A stretch of 64,000 nt of DNA from Azolla caroliniana (lineage: Eukaryota > Polypodiophyta): positions 17,360,001 to 17,424,000 of the forward strand of contig JBHGNT010000017.1 of assembly GCA_043228905.1 (NCBI GenBank). The letters are read 5' to 3'. Shown piece by piece: positions 1-11,524 of the stretch. The translations under genes were made by a program, and so were the position numbers. A model generated the notes under the pieces. The model was not told where the DNA came from, did not search any database, and was given only the letters and a program-made list of their open reading frames with translations. The stretch's first letter is position 1. Every line of letters begins with the position of its first letter.

Positions 1-345
1 TACACCACATATACATGCATACATACATACACACACACACACACATAAATCCATGCATCCATGCATCCATACATACATGCTACATGTGAGCACTGCTTAC
101 ACAGATAATGGTTGTGAAGTATGATCATACCTGAGCTCTTTGATTTTTACCAGTTGCATGGAGAGGCAACGCATGCATACATACATACATACACCACATA
201 TACATGCATACACACACACACATACATCCATGCATCCATACATACATGCTACATGTGAGCACTGCTTACACGGATAATGGGTGTGAAGTATGATCATACC
301 TGATCTCTTTGATTTTTACCAGTTGCATGGAGAGGCAATGCATGG
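1..345. repeat. Tandem duplication with microsatellite, intron end of the GH31 gene
   Basis: Two copies of a roughly 170-190 bp unit lie head to tail. Each has a CATA/CA-rich microsatellite, then a stretch containing a polypyrimidine tract and CAG acceptor, then the first bases of the downstream exon. The exon-like start is at 154 in copy 1 and 323 in copy 2, an offset of 169 bp. Only the copy at 323 continues into a long coding exon. The copy at 154 runs into microsatellite after about 20 bases, so it is a decoy acceptor. Confidence 0.8.
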
Positions 346-3300
346 CAGGATAGTGCATGGGCAAAACCCATTGCAGCTCATAGAGAGGTATACCCAAGCA
401 ATTGGCCGGATGAGAGAGCTCCCAGATTGGATCCTGGAAGGGGCTATTGTAGGCATGCAAGGAGGCTCTCAAGCAGTTCGCCAAATGTGGAAGGAACTCA
501 AGGCTGCGGATGTGCCCATCTCTGCATTCTGGTTACAGGTATAAGGGTCACATGAAAAATTCCTGGCTATCCATGCGAGAGCAGACCCTTATCAAATTCA
601 GCCTAGATTCCTTCCAGAGCAACATAATTTCGCTTATTCTCATGTTTGCTCACTTTCTCCTTGCAGGATTGGGTTGGGCAAAGGAAGACCAGCATAGGTT
701 GGCAGCTATGGTGGAATTGGGAGACTGATGAAGACCATTATGTTGGATGGAATCAACTCGTGAAAGACCTCAAGGACCAGGGCATAAACACCATGGCTTA
801 CCTTAATCCTTTCCTTGCCTCTGTAAGAGCAATATATAAAACTCCAAACTATCTCGCATCTTTCAAATTTCAGCTAAAAACTATATTGGCAGTTTGAAAA
901 CTAGCAAATCTGCAGCCATCAATGAATTCTAAAAATAAAACAATTACACCTCTTGTTCTGTGGAAAAAAAAAAGTACAGATGAAATCTGAGAAACTAAGC
1001 AAATCCATCCTATAAAAACAGAGATGAAATCTGAGAAACTAGGCAAATCAATCCTCATCCATGAAATCTGAGAACCTAAGCAAATCCATCCTCATCCATG
1101 AAATCTGAGAAACTAAGCAAATCCGTCCTCATCCATGAAATCTAAGAAACTAAGCAAATCCATCCTCATCCATGAAATCTAACAACAATTGTGCTTGTTG
1201 TTATGTCGGTCAGGTGGATGAAAAGATTAAAACGAATCGCCACCTATTTGAAGAAGCGAAAACTCGAGGATTTTTGGTCGCTCATCCGAGCAGCAGCTCT
1301 CCTTACATGATCCCTAACACAAGTTTCGACGCAGCCATGGTCGACTTGACAAACAAAGAAGCATGTGAATGGTTGAAAGAAGTGATGCATAGCATGATCA
1401 AAACCGGGGTAAAAGGCTGGATGGCCGATTTCGGCGAGAGTCTTCCTCTCGATGCAAGGCTTCACTCGAACGAGGATCCGAAATCGGCACACAACAGATA
1501 CCCTGAGATGTGGGCCAAGTTAAACAGGGAGGTTGTGGAAGAAAATGGTGATGATGAGTTAGTCTTCTTCATGAGAGCCGCGTACATGAAGAGCCCGAGA
1601 TGGGCGAGCCTCTTTTGGGAAGGAGACCAGATGGTCAGCTGGCAACGCCATGACGGTATCAAGAGTGCTGTTGTGGGATTGCTCAGTGGTGGGATCTCTG
1701 GCTTTTCTTTCAACCACAGTGACATAGGTATGTAGAGCTTACATTCATCCATTTTAGGCATACAGTTTAGGGTTAGGGTTTAGGGTTTAGGCATACAGTT
1801 ATGCATCCATTTTAGGCATACAATTTAGGGTTTAGGGTTTAGGCATACAGTTATGCAGTATATTTCTTTACATATAGACAAAAGAGAATACAAGAAATCC
1901 ATGGATAAGCTTACATGGATGAGAGATCGAGCATTGCAGGTGGATATTGCACAGTGGACATGCCATTTCTTCGATATCGGCGGAGCGAGGAGCTCCTTCT
2001 AAGATGGATGGAACTAAATGCCTTCTCAACCATCTTCAGAACTCATGAGGTAAGATCCTAAAAGGAAAAGGAAAAGAAAGATAACAAAGAAAAATACCTT
2101 CAAACAAACTGTTTTGGGAGCTTGAAGTTCAGCAGGGTTGAATCTGTTCATTCATTTTACAGGGAAACATTCCTTCAGCAAACCACCAATTCCACACATC
2201 ATCAGCAAGCCTAAACCATTTTGCAAGATTTGCAAAAGTATACAAAGCATGGGAATTCTACCGCAAGCAACTAGTGAAGGTATGTATGCAACAAACAAAT
2301 CAAATTTGCCAAAATGTTTCTTTGGATCTTGTTAATGATTCTTTGAACTAGCCACAATATTCATTTAACCACCAGAACTGTTAATGATTCTTTGATCTAG
2401 TAAAGTTTGGTATGCGTTCAATTTAACCTAAAAAAAAATCCCCAATTATTCAACAAGTGAATGCATGCATGCAATTGACCATCGAATTTGTTTGTGAATC
2501 TTTGTGACTAGTACTTAAGGTTTAACCATCAGATTTGTTAATGATCCTTCAAACTAATAAAGGTATGTATGCTACTGAACCATCGAATTTGTTGATGAAT
2601 ATTTGAACTATCAAAGGAAATGTATGCACTCAACCATAAATTTTCATTGAATTTGTTATTGATTTCTTGAAGTCGTAAAGTGAAGCTTGCATTTAACAGG
2701 CAGATTTGTTCATGATTATTTGAGCTAGGTAAAGCAATGTCTGCATTTATCCAGAGAATTAGTTAATGATTGTTTAAACTCGTAAAGTTATGTATGCATT
2801 TAACTATCAAAATTTGATAATGATTCTTCGAACTAGTAAATGTGTGTATGCATTGATTTTAACCCATCAAGTTTGTTAATGATTCTTTGACCTAGGAAAT
2901 CATTGACCATTTTATTTTTTTTGAATGGATTGAAAAGGAATAGAGACATGGGCTTTTTTTGTTCAGTTTCATGAAACAAATTTGTGGGCTTTCTCTCACT
3001 CACACACACACACTCTCTCTCTCTCTCTCTTTTGTCTGCAGGAGTCATCATCATTAGGGCTACCTGTGGTGCGACCATTGTTTCTTCATTACTGGGAAGA
3101 CCCAAGGAGCTTGGCCATATCTTATCAGCAATTCCTGGTGGGCAGTGAGATCATGGTGGCCCCAGTGTTGGACAAGGGCCATGGACACGTGTGGACATAT
3201 TTTCCGTCGTCCCCAGACGAATGGACGCACGTATGGACGGGCACCCTCTACTCTCACCGGCCTTCCTTGGTCAAGATCCGGTCCCCGCTCGGTTACCCCG

Positions 3301-3380
3301 CCATCTTCGTGAAATCGAATTCCCCCGTGGGTCACACTTTCTTGCAGAACCTCCGGGACCTCCACCTGATGCCTGAATGA
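323..3380 (+). CDS. GH31 family glycosidase, sulfoquinovosidase (YihQ)-like, 5'-truncated by window
   Basis: Coding exons: 323-538, 667-822, 1214-1727, 1940-2049, 2163-2279, 3042-3380 (483 residues, stop 3378-3380). Earlier exons lie outside the window. Phases close at every GT-AG junction. The protein matches the YihQ/sulfoquinovosidase branch of GH31 along its whole length. The nucleophile motif WMADFGE has its Asp at codon 1437-1439, the acid/base motif GDQMVSW its Asp at 1625-1627, and HSDIGGY and GLPVVRPLFLHY are present. Family role: retaining alpha-glycosidase releasing sulfoquinovose from sulfolipid headgroups. From recalled E. coli YihQ numbering, the sulfonate pocket uses Gln288, Arg301, Trp304 and Tyr508. 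Here the matching Gln (LQDW), Trp (WWNW) and Tyr (GGY) are kept, but the Arg position reads Gln (GWQLWWNW, codon 703-705), so substrate preference is uncertain. No signal peptide can be judged because the N-terminus is missing. The introns are unusually rich in tandem repeats. Confidence 0.88.
980..1190. repeat. 37-bp minisatellite in GH31 intron
   Basis: The unit beginning ATGAAATCTGAGAAACTAAG recurs at 1024, 1061, 1098, 1135 and 1172 (exact 37-bp spacing), with a less regular copy at 980. It ends just before the acceptor at 1211-1213. Copies differ by one or a few bases. Confidence 0.9.
1756..1850. repeat. Interstitial plant telomere-type repeats
   Basis: Two short runs of TTTAGGG/TTAGGG (about 1767-1791 and 1824-1842) are embedded in a duplicated flank with the word GGCATACAGTT. 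They lie in the GH31 intron between exons 1214-1727 and 1940-2049. They match the Arabidopsis-type telomere unit but are short and internal. Confidence 0.75.
2325..2900. repeat. Degenerate ~55-60 bp tandem repeat carrying donor-like sequences
   Basis: About ten diverged copies of a unit reading roughly TTGTTAATGATTCTTTGAAC, then CTAGTAAAGGTATGTATGCA, fill the last GH31 intron. The second half resembles the real exon end and 5' splice site at 2268-2287 (CTAGTGAAG/GTATGTATGC). The array therefore looks like an amplification of the exon-intron junction. Confidence 0.7.
2996..3031. repeat. CA/CT microsatellite serving as polypyrimidine tract
   Basis: A (CA)n run followed by a (CT)n run ends about 10 bases before the acceptor CAG at 3039-3041 of the last GH31 exon. 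It forms nearly the whole polypyrimidine tract, so length changes here could alter splicing. Confidence 0.75.
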
Positions 3381-6300
3381 AGAGATGGACCCGTATCATT
3401 GTCACTCATAGACTTTTAGACCCCCCATTCAGAAGGTTCGCAATTGGAGTTTTCACACCATTGATATGGTAGATTGTCCCCCGTTCAGAAGGTTCATGAT
3501 CAGGTTTTTCACACCATTGCTCTGGTAAGATTGTTGATCTAAGAGATGGCCTGGCACCCCCAAGTACACAAGCGCCAATGGGGTCTCGTCGCTGACCAAT
3601 CCACTTTCCACACAAGAAAAGCAACACGACGACTAACTTCTGACTTGTGTCTCTAACCTAGTTTCCAGTTTGCTCGATTTGTTTTTATCAATTAGTCATC
3701 ACCAACTAATTTGCATCCCACTCATAGCAAAAGGACATCTGACTTGCGTTATGCCACGCTTCTCTATCCTGAAAACTAGTCTCCAATTTGCTTGCTCGAT
3801 TCTTTCATTGATCAGTGAAGTCTCTCTGACAACACCTTGACTTATGGCGATCAATTGCTCTCTGATTCTTCCAAAACACCACCACATAGTGCTACCTACC
3901 TACTTATGTCCATGCCCTAGAACTAGTTTTGGTTGCCCAATTATTTTCATCCAATGATCAACTTTCTCCATATTTAACCTATGGGATAGTTTCCTATTGA
4001 TAAGAGCATATGCATTGTCACAATGTACAAACTCTCAAGCATATGCCCATCATGTGTCTTACTTTCTGCTTCAACCTCCCTCAAGGTCACTCAATTGTAT
4101 AGAAACCATACATGTACATTCTCTTCAATTTCTTCACTAGTTTTTGTATCAAATCTTCTTTTCCTTGACCTAAGTCTACAAGAGTGTATGAGGATCACTT
4201 CCTTCTTTAAAATTGGAGGAACCCTCGATTGGGCATCTTTAGGCTCATCATGTATATACCACTATACTTGTTTTAGGGTCATGCATGTACATATATACCA
4301 CTACAATCGTTTTACTACTCTTGATTTAACCATTTTGGATCCAATACCACCTCATTCCTATTGTGCAACATTTGGCATTATCTATTACACGTACATTCTC
4401 TTCAAATTCTTCACTAGTTTTTGTATCAAAACTCTTTTCCTTGACCTAAGTTTGCCAAAGTCTATGAGGATCACTTCCTTCTTTAAGATTGGAGGAACCC
4501 TCGATTGGGCATTTTTAGGCTCATCATGTATATACCACTACACTTGTTTTAAGCTCATGCATGTACATATATACCACTACAATTGTATTACTCCTCTTGA
4601 TTCAAGCATTTTGGATCCAATACCACCTCATTCCTATTGTGCAACCTTTGGCATTATATATCCATCCAATTGTTGAACCATAACTTGTCACCTTGCTTTC
4701 GTTTCTAGAAATCTATTGCTTCATATTGGGAAAATGGGTATAAATCATTAACTTTTGAGTCGCTCATTTTTGTGCAAAAACTCAACCTCAATTTCTACAG
4801 TAATATTTAAAAACAATTTTTGCAAGTCCCTTTATCATTATAAACATGTGGAGGTAACCATAAATATTAAAAAGCGATTCATGGATGAAAAATTGCATTT
4901 TTTAAGAAAGGTTTATGAATTATGATTAAATCAAGCGGGTGTAAATTCAATAGTCTTCTCAAGCGATGTACTAGTTGGAACTTAGAAGTTTACCCTTGGG
5001 TCTCTCAAGATCATGAAATTGACGAACTAAAAGTGCGATCAATGAAAGAAACAAGAGTAAAGCGACATTCAATACTCGTGTCCTAGATGAAAACCCTTGG
5101 GTCAAAGGCCAATAATCCCACTACATGCTTGTAAACATTGTAGAAGGATTGAGTTATGGAGCCAAATACATATTTGACCACAAGCACCAATGCCAAGGTG
5201 TTGGTCGTGGTGTTTGTAATGAAGTTGTCAATATGAGAGTCCATTTCATGTTGGCCATCAAGCCGATGGGTGTCTTTGTCAAGCTCCCCATTTGTCTGCA
5301 AGCAACATGGGTTGACTCGACATAGGAGGTCAATCGTGGAGTATAAATCATCTCATCTTCTAGCTAATCAAAATGCTACTAAAGCATGCCATTGGACATG
5401 ATATAATGGGCCTACTAGTTAACCTATCACACATACACGTAGCACCACATTTTATGTACTTAATCAATTACTCAACAATTAACATTCATGATTCAATGAA
5501 ATAATTACTAAAGTTAGGAATTGATAGATATCTTTTTAACGTCCACATGAGAAGAATCGACGAAGGGTATACATGCACTCAATAAAGTAGTTGATATTAA
5601 TGATAATCAACATTATTATCTTGCACAAATGACACACCTTATCCTCTCCTCTCAAATGAGGAGTCACACGAGCTTTTATAGGTGTGGGTGATGATCTTGC
5701 CTCCACTACCTGCTCTATCTAGATATCCTATATTCAATTCATATTCAACTCTTAATTGAGCCCATTCCCAAATAGGTTCTTCTATTTTATTGGGTCAATT
5801 AGTTTTTTATTACCAAAAACAATTCTAGCTCAATATTTCTAGCAAATTATTTTGATATATTGGTTGTTGCCGGCTAGACTATACCACACCTTTTATAACA
5901 CAATGTCCAATCAATAATAGAAGCCCTCCATCTATGGCCAAAGCAAGGATATATTTCTCCACAAAACAAACAAATACAAAGGGTATCTAACTATTTGTAT
6001 ATAGAAATCCTAGGTCCAACATCGCTCTCCAGTTGTCCATCACCCCAAGTGCATACCCGATGCACAATCAATGTGATCAATTCGTTAAAATATATTTGAA
6101 GATATATGGTAGGCCTAAGAGCTCTATAGGGGAACTTAGAGAAAACATCAACTCATAGTTAAATACTATGATAGCTCTTCACCATACATAATCAACGAGC
6201 CATTGCTTCGTAAGCAATGATGCCGACAGAACTAACCATTTGTCACTTAGAGAATGTAATGAAAGTTACCCACTATCATAACATCATACATCATGTTCGT

Positions 6301-6500
6301 GTTAGGGTGCCGTCTGCATCGGGGAAGTGCGGAGGACGTGATGACATGTAGTTTCGTCCACGTTGACAAGAGGGGAGGTGCTAGTTCATCGGATTCAGTA
6401 GCGGAGATAGGTTGTGTTTTCGGTGAGCGTGAAATCGGGAGGTGTCCATTTTCAGGTGTGAAAGGGGCCAATGTCTTAGAGTTAGACCTAGACTCTCCAC
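3381..6500. other. Intergenic region between GH31 and RH3 genes
   Basis: The first ~250 bases are likely 3' UTR of the GH31 gene and hold a ~60-bp imperfect duplication (about 3420-3530). Apart from the 276-bp tandem duplication at 4112-4663 I see no recognisable gene. Open frames here (e.g. 5083-5351) match no family I know. AT-rich sequence fills most of 4700-6250. Confidence 0.55.
4112..4663. repeat. 276-bp tandem duplication
   Basis: Two copies with period 276 (for example AGGATCACTTCCTTCTTTAA at 4191 and 4467) share about 90% of bases by eye. Because 276 is a multiple of three, an open frame at 4023-4676 (217 codons, +) runs through both copies. Its protein is rich in Cys, Ser and Tyr and resembles nothing I know. 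I do not call it a gene. Confidence 0.8.
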
Positions 6501-6606
6501 TTTAGAGAGAGAGAGAGAGAGAGAGAGAGGGCTTATCTTCTCATGTGGAGGAGAGCTTGTGTGGCTTGGCATTGTTTGTTGCAAGCCCAAGCTCAAGAAG
6601 AGAATA

Positions 6607-6650
<44 letters not shown>

Positions 6651-6792
6651 GTCTATAAATTTGGCCCCAAATATCTAGAAATAAAGAGAGAGAGAAACCT
6701 CCACAGAACCAGTGCTGCTCTGCTCTCAAGAGGAACACACACCCCACGCTGAAGCTTTCCATAGCTTCTCTGTTCCTTCATCTCATCAACAG
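6500..6792 (+). promoter_or_regulatory. RH3 core promoter and 5' UTR exon
   Basis: Two long GA tracts (about 6504-6529 and 6611-6648) precede a TATA-like box TATAAAT at 6654-6660. Transcription probably starts about 30 bases downstream. A non-coding exon would end at 6792 (CAACAG/GTAAAA), followed by a leader intron 6793-7037 with acceptor TTCGCAG/GAGG. A run of 19 C (6844-6862) sits inside that intron. GA-rich core promoters are common in plants. The start site is inferred. Confidence 0.6.
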
Positions 6793-7051
6793 GTAAAATT
6801 TCTCTTTCCTCCTCCTCCTCCTCCTCATTTGATTGTACTCTCTCCCCCCCCCCCCCCCCCCAAAATGCATGCATGTTTGCTTGATTTGTTCTCTCTACCG
6901 CCAGAGGTTAGCTTTTTTCCGCTTGGGAACAGAGCTTCCACCTATGGCCTCAAAAACTTCATCTTTGTTGAAAACCTTCTTGACCCAATTGTGAAACCTT
7001 AATTCTGAGAGTTGGGTTGTCGTCGGATTATTCGCAGGAGGAGCTCTTGCC

Positions 7052-10000
7052 ATGGCTCCTTCAGTAAGCTCTGCTCATACCTTCCAAGCTCTGTCGCTAG
7101 AGATGGGAAGCAGCAGAGGAGTAATCATGTCCCAGAGGACCTCTGGAAGCGTCGTTAGTATGCTATCTTCTTCCTTTGTAGGTGATATAGCTCGGGTTGT
7201 TTCACATCATTCTACACTTGGAACAGGGCAACTATCACATTCTTCTAGGTCATCACAATGCTTTTCTGTTCGAATGGATGCTTCTCGCATCCATCATTCG
7301 AAGAAAGATGTTTCTGATGACGATTCTTGGAAGAGACCTGCTGTGGCTATGGCAGATTATGCTGTTTCTGAGAAGGATTTGAAGGAATTCTCTCAGAGAA
7401 TTGGGAGTAGAAGTAGTGTGGATATGAGTGATGGAGAAGAGAGTAGCACTCCGGTATCGAACACTGGTAGTGATATCTCCACCTTGGGCCTCAGGAAGGA
7501 GCTCGTCAATGCGCTGCGAAAGCGGGGAATCACACACTTATTTCCTATCCAGGTACGGTTTCTTCTTCTCCTTATGATCATGATAATTAATCGATGTGGA
7601 AGCTCACACAAAGTTACTGCATATAGTTCATGAGATTCCAAAATCATGCTCTATTCACAAGCTCAGTGCTCCCGAATTTGTAATTTATTTCATAGGTTCC
7701 AAACTTCCGAAGATGTTTTGTAAGCTGTGAGGCCAGTGATTATGGCACCTTATCTTTATCTCAGGCCATTGCCATTAGAGGTTGACCTTATCTTAGAGTA
7801 TGACGCCTTAGCTGGGTTTATGTCACTAGGTATGCTATTTTTGGATTGATAAAGCTCTCGTAAAGTACTAAATCAGCTCCCAAAGCATGTACAGTTACGT
7901 GAGCTCTCAAAAATCTACTGCTTTTTCTGAGGCTACTTCTATTAGAGATATTATATTCTTAGTTTTGGTTCATGTCATTGTATACATGATTTTGACCTGT
8001 TGAAGCCTTCATTGCTATTAAGAGCATGAATTTATGTCATTTTGTTCCTACGTTATCATGGCACATTCGACTTGATTAATCTGATTTATCGAGATGTTGA
8101 CATGTGCAGGAGGCAGTTCTCAAACCTGCAACTGAAGGACTCGACCTGATTGGTCGAGCCAGGACAGGCACGGGTAAAACGTTGGCTTTCGGCATCCCTA
8201 TCATTCAGAATCTTTTGGAAGAAAATCAAAATAGCTCACGGTAAATTTGTTGGGCGAACATCAAAAAATAATTTCCAACCTTTCTGGATATTTATCAGAA
8301 TACCCCTAAATTTTCAAAAAGGACAGGGCACCCCTCTGTATCGTTAAAGTTTTTACTGCAGAGGGGTGCGTTGTTGCAATGTTTTGGAACTAAAGGGTAT
8401 CTGGTAAATATGCAGAACATTAGGGTATTTGGGCGTTTTCCCCTAATTTGTATATACCTTTTAACTCAACAATCTTTCCTCTTCTCTATATCTGAGCTGA
8501 AGGTGGAATTGTCTGTTTCAGACGCTTCTCTCGTTACCCCCGTGTACTCGTGCTCGCACCCACCAGAGAGTTGGCGATGCAAGTAGAGAAAGAGTTCATG
8601 GAATCTGCACCAACATTGTCCACCCTTTGTGTTTATGGGGGAGTGCCCATTGGGGGGCAACAAAGGAAGTTGCAGAGTGGGGTTGATATTGCGGTTGGAA
8701 CTCCGGGACGTATTATGGACCTGATTGAAAGAGGCTCTTTACAACTCAATGAAGTTAGATATCTTGTTCTTGATGAAGCTGATCAAATGCTTGCCATAGG
8801 CTTTGCTGAAGATGTTGAGAAAATCCTTGAGAATGTGCCGTCAGAGCGCCAAAGTATGTTGTTTTCTGCCACCATGCCATCTTGGGTTTCCCAAATCTCG
8901 AGGAAATATTTAAAGAACCCTTTGAAGATTGATCTGGCAAGTTTTCCTCACTCTATAGATGTTTTGGAGTTTTATGCATAATAACTTATGTTTAAGAACT
9001 TTTGGAGTACTTCAAGGTTTTCTAAGTGATCTGCGCCCTTCCTTACAATTGAATTTTTGATTGCAGGTTGGAGACTCTAAGGAAAAACTTGCACAGGGCA
9101 TCAAACTGTTCTCAATAGCTTGTCCACCAGCTGCAAAACGTTCTATCCTGAATGACCTTATAACGGTAAACCCTAATGCACCACATTGTATACTCTCTAT
9201 CATTGGCTCTATTTCAGTTCTTTAACGTATTTGCAAATTGTGGCAATGCAGGTATATGGAAAGGGTGGGAAGACTATCGTTTTCACACAAACAAAGAAGG
9301 ATGCTGATGAGGTTTCCATGGCGATGAGTCGGATACTCGGAGCAGAAGCTTTGCATGGTGATATATCTCAAGCTCAAAGGGAGAAAACTCTTTCCCGCTT
9401 TAGAAGTGGGAAGTTCACAGTATTAATAGCAACTGATGTTGCAGCTCGAGGACTTGACATCCCAGATGTTGATCTTGTGAGATATTTTCGTTTCCCCCCT
9501 TATTTATAAATGATTTACTATGATTGAGAAAATTGTGCGTTTTGATAACTTGGAATTGCATGCAGATTATTCACTATGAAGCACCAAATGATCCTGAAAC
9601 ATTTGTCCACCGTTCGGGGAGGACAGGGAGGGCTGGCAAAGGTGGGACAGCTATATTGATACATGCAAACTCTCAGACAAGAACACTGAGAACCATTGAG
9701 AGGGACGTTGGTTGCAAATTTGAGCCCATTGCTGCGCCAACTGTTGAAGATGTGCTCACAGCCTCATCTGAACAAGCCCGAGATGCCTTAAGCAAGGTTC
9801 ATCCAGAGTTGACAGCTGTGTTTCTTCCTGTAGCTCAAAGCCTCCTTCAGGAACAAGGTCCTGATGCATTAGCTGCAGCCATTGCTCATTTAAGTGGATT
9901 CACGCAACCGCCAGCATCTAGGTCTTTGATTACGCACGAACAGGTAGGATTTCATTCTTGTTTCTCAATTCTAACACCTTTTCCCAATGATTGCCAACTT

Positions 10001-11524
10001 ATGCTTTTGCAATCATCTGAGAACATATTCATATCATTTCTTGCATTGTCTCATTGGAGCCTCACAGGCCATTTTGGCTGTTTGAAAACTTTAAAGTAAA
10101 TCTTTCTTTATTTTTTTTGTTGCTCTGTGTTTTCATATAGGTTTGATGAATGTCTGTTTTTATGTTTAAGGGATGGATGACACTCCAATTTACACGGACC
10201 CGTGGTGGAAGTGGGCTCTTGTCTCCTGGGGGTGTTATGGGAGCACTTGCATCAATCTGTCAGAGAGCTACTGATGAAGTTGGCAAGATACAAATGCTGG
10301 ATTCATCTGAGGTGAAGTGAAGCTTCCTCTTGAATGTCCTGGAGTTTATAGTGTTTCCTGAATAGCCGTCTCTAACTCTTCTGTGGGTAAACAGGGCATG
10401 GGTGCTGTTTTTGACCTTCCTGAGGATGTTGCGAAAGAACTTCTTGCTCTCCCACTACCACCTGGTGATGAGATTCAAGCAATTTCAAAGGTAGGTTCCT
10501 AGCAGGAGAATGTTATAACTTTTGGGAGTCAATAGATCAGAGATCCATCCATGTGAGAGAATAGGTACAGGTGGATGTAGTTTAGTTGGTATGTTAACCA
10601 GCAGACACAAGGTCATATTTTCAACCCCGATACGTTCTTGGTATTAGTGAGATTTGAACCCTGGTGTAGTTCCAGTATAAAATATGGCTTACCACTAAGC
10701 TGTAGCTCTCATAGGAAAAGGAGAGAGAAAGAGGGGAGACATTGGGTGGTAAAACATGATAATTGTCGATCTTGGGTTTGTTCAAGGTGTTCGTAACATA
10801 TCGTGGGTTATTGTAACTCTTGATTGTTCAAGTTGTATCATTAATAAATAAGAAGCTTGACAATGGGTAATAGAGAATCTTCTGTGTGATATTAGTGGTG
10901 TAAACAAGTGAGTGAGAGAGAGAGAGTACAGCTTTCAAGAGAGTATGCTGAAGAGTATTTTTACTTTTTACATTAGTTGCCAAGACTTCAATATGCTGAA
11001 GCTCCTCGGGATAGTTATGGAATGTTTTCTTCGCGGGGTGGCCCCCGCTCTGGTCGTGGTGGACCAATGAGAGGTCGTGGATCATATGGATCAGGCAGGG
11101 GTTCCAGTAGTTGGAGTGATAACAAAAGAGGAAGCTCATGGGATGATAACTCCAGAAGTGGAAGCTCATGGGGTGATAAGTCCAGAAGTGGAAGCTCATG
11201 GGGTGATAACTCCAGAAGTGGAAGCTCGTGGAGTGATAGGAGTGGAAGCTCAAACAGAAGTGGAAGCTCTTGGGGTGGGGAATCTGGTGGACGGAGAAGT
11301 GGCTCGAGAAGCCCAAGCTCAAGGTTAGAGATCATATGCTTTTCATAACCTTGATGATAATTTCATATGCTCCATAATGATTAAGTATGTGTTTCATATA
11401 TGCTGCATGTGCATGTTGATTTTCTTGCTTGTATTCGTACCACATGCTCCAGGATGTTGTGCATTCTTTTCACATGCTTTTTATATCCACCATGAAATGA
11501 GCTGGTGCCAATTCTTGCAGGTGA
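7052..11524 (+). CDS. RH3: DEAD-box RNA helicase RH3-like, chloroplast type
   Basis: Exons: 7052-7552, 8110-8240, 8522-8936, 9067-9165, 9252-9476, 9566-9943, 10171-10311, 10395-10490, 10977-11323, 11521-11524 (778 residues). Motifs in order: Q motif GITHLFPIQ (159-167), ARTGTGKT (184-191), PTRELA, TPGR, DEAD (295-298), [19 protein letters not shown] and [15 protein letters not shown] domain follows ([20 protein letters not shown], then [14 protein letters not shown]). The Arg/Gly/Ser-rich tail has near-perfect 11-residue repeats ([10 protein letters not shown]-like). The Ser-rich, acid-poor N-terminus fits a transit peptide. Arabidopsis RH3 (EMB1138) acts in chloroplast group II intron splicing and 50S ribosome assembly; by family the role here should be the same. 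Intron 3 uses a GC donor (CTG/GCAAGT at 8937). The stop codon is reached only after the last intron: AG joined to G.TGA. RH7-type nucleolar helicases also carry GUCT, but the 'ERDVGC...LSGF' region favours RH3. Confidence 0.95.
8270..8455. repeat. Fold-back (MITE-like) sequence in RH3 intron 2
   Basis: A perfect 11-bp inverted repeat (GCACCCCTCTG at 8328-8338, its complement at 8359-8369) is flanked by longer imperfect inverted copies of ATTTACCAGATACCC-like sequence on both sides. Similar GGTATCTGGTAAAT words recur near 28240-28320. No target-site duplication was found. Confidence 0.45.
10570..10720 (+). mobile_element. Possible tRNA-derived SINE in RH3 intron 8
   Basis: TAGTTTAGTTG at 10578-10588 fits the RNA polymerase III A-box consensus exactly. 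TTTCAACCC at 10619-10627 fits the B box with one mismatch, at tRNA-like spacing. The tail includes TTTGAACCCTGGTG and ends near CTGTAGCTCTCATAGG. No clear poly(A) tail or target duplication was seen, so this may be an old, truncated copy. Confidence 0.45.
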
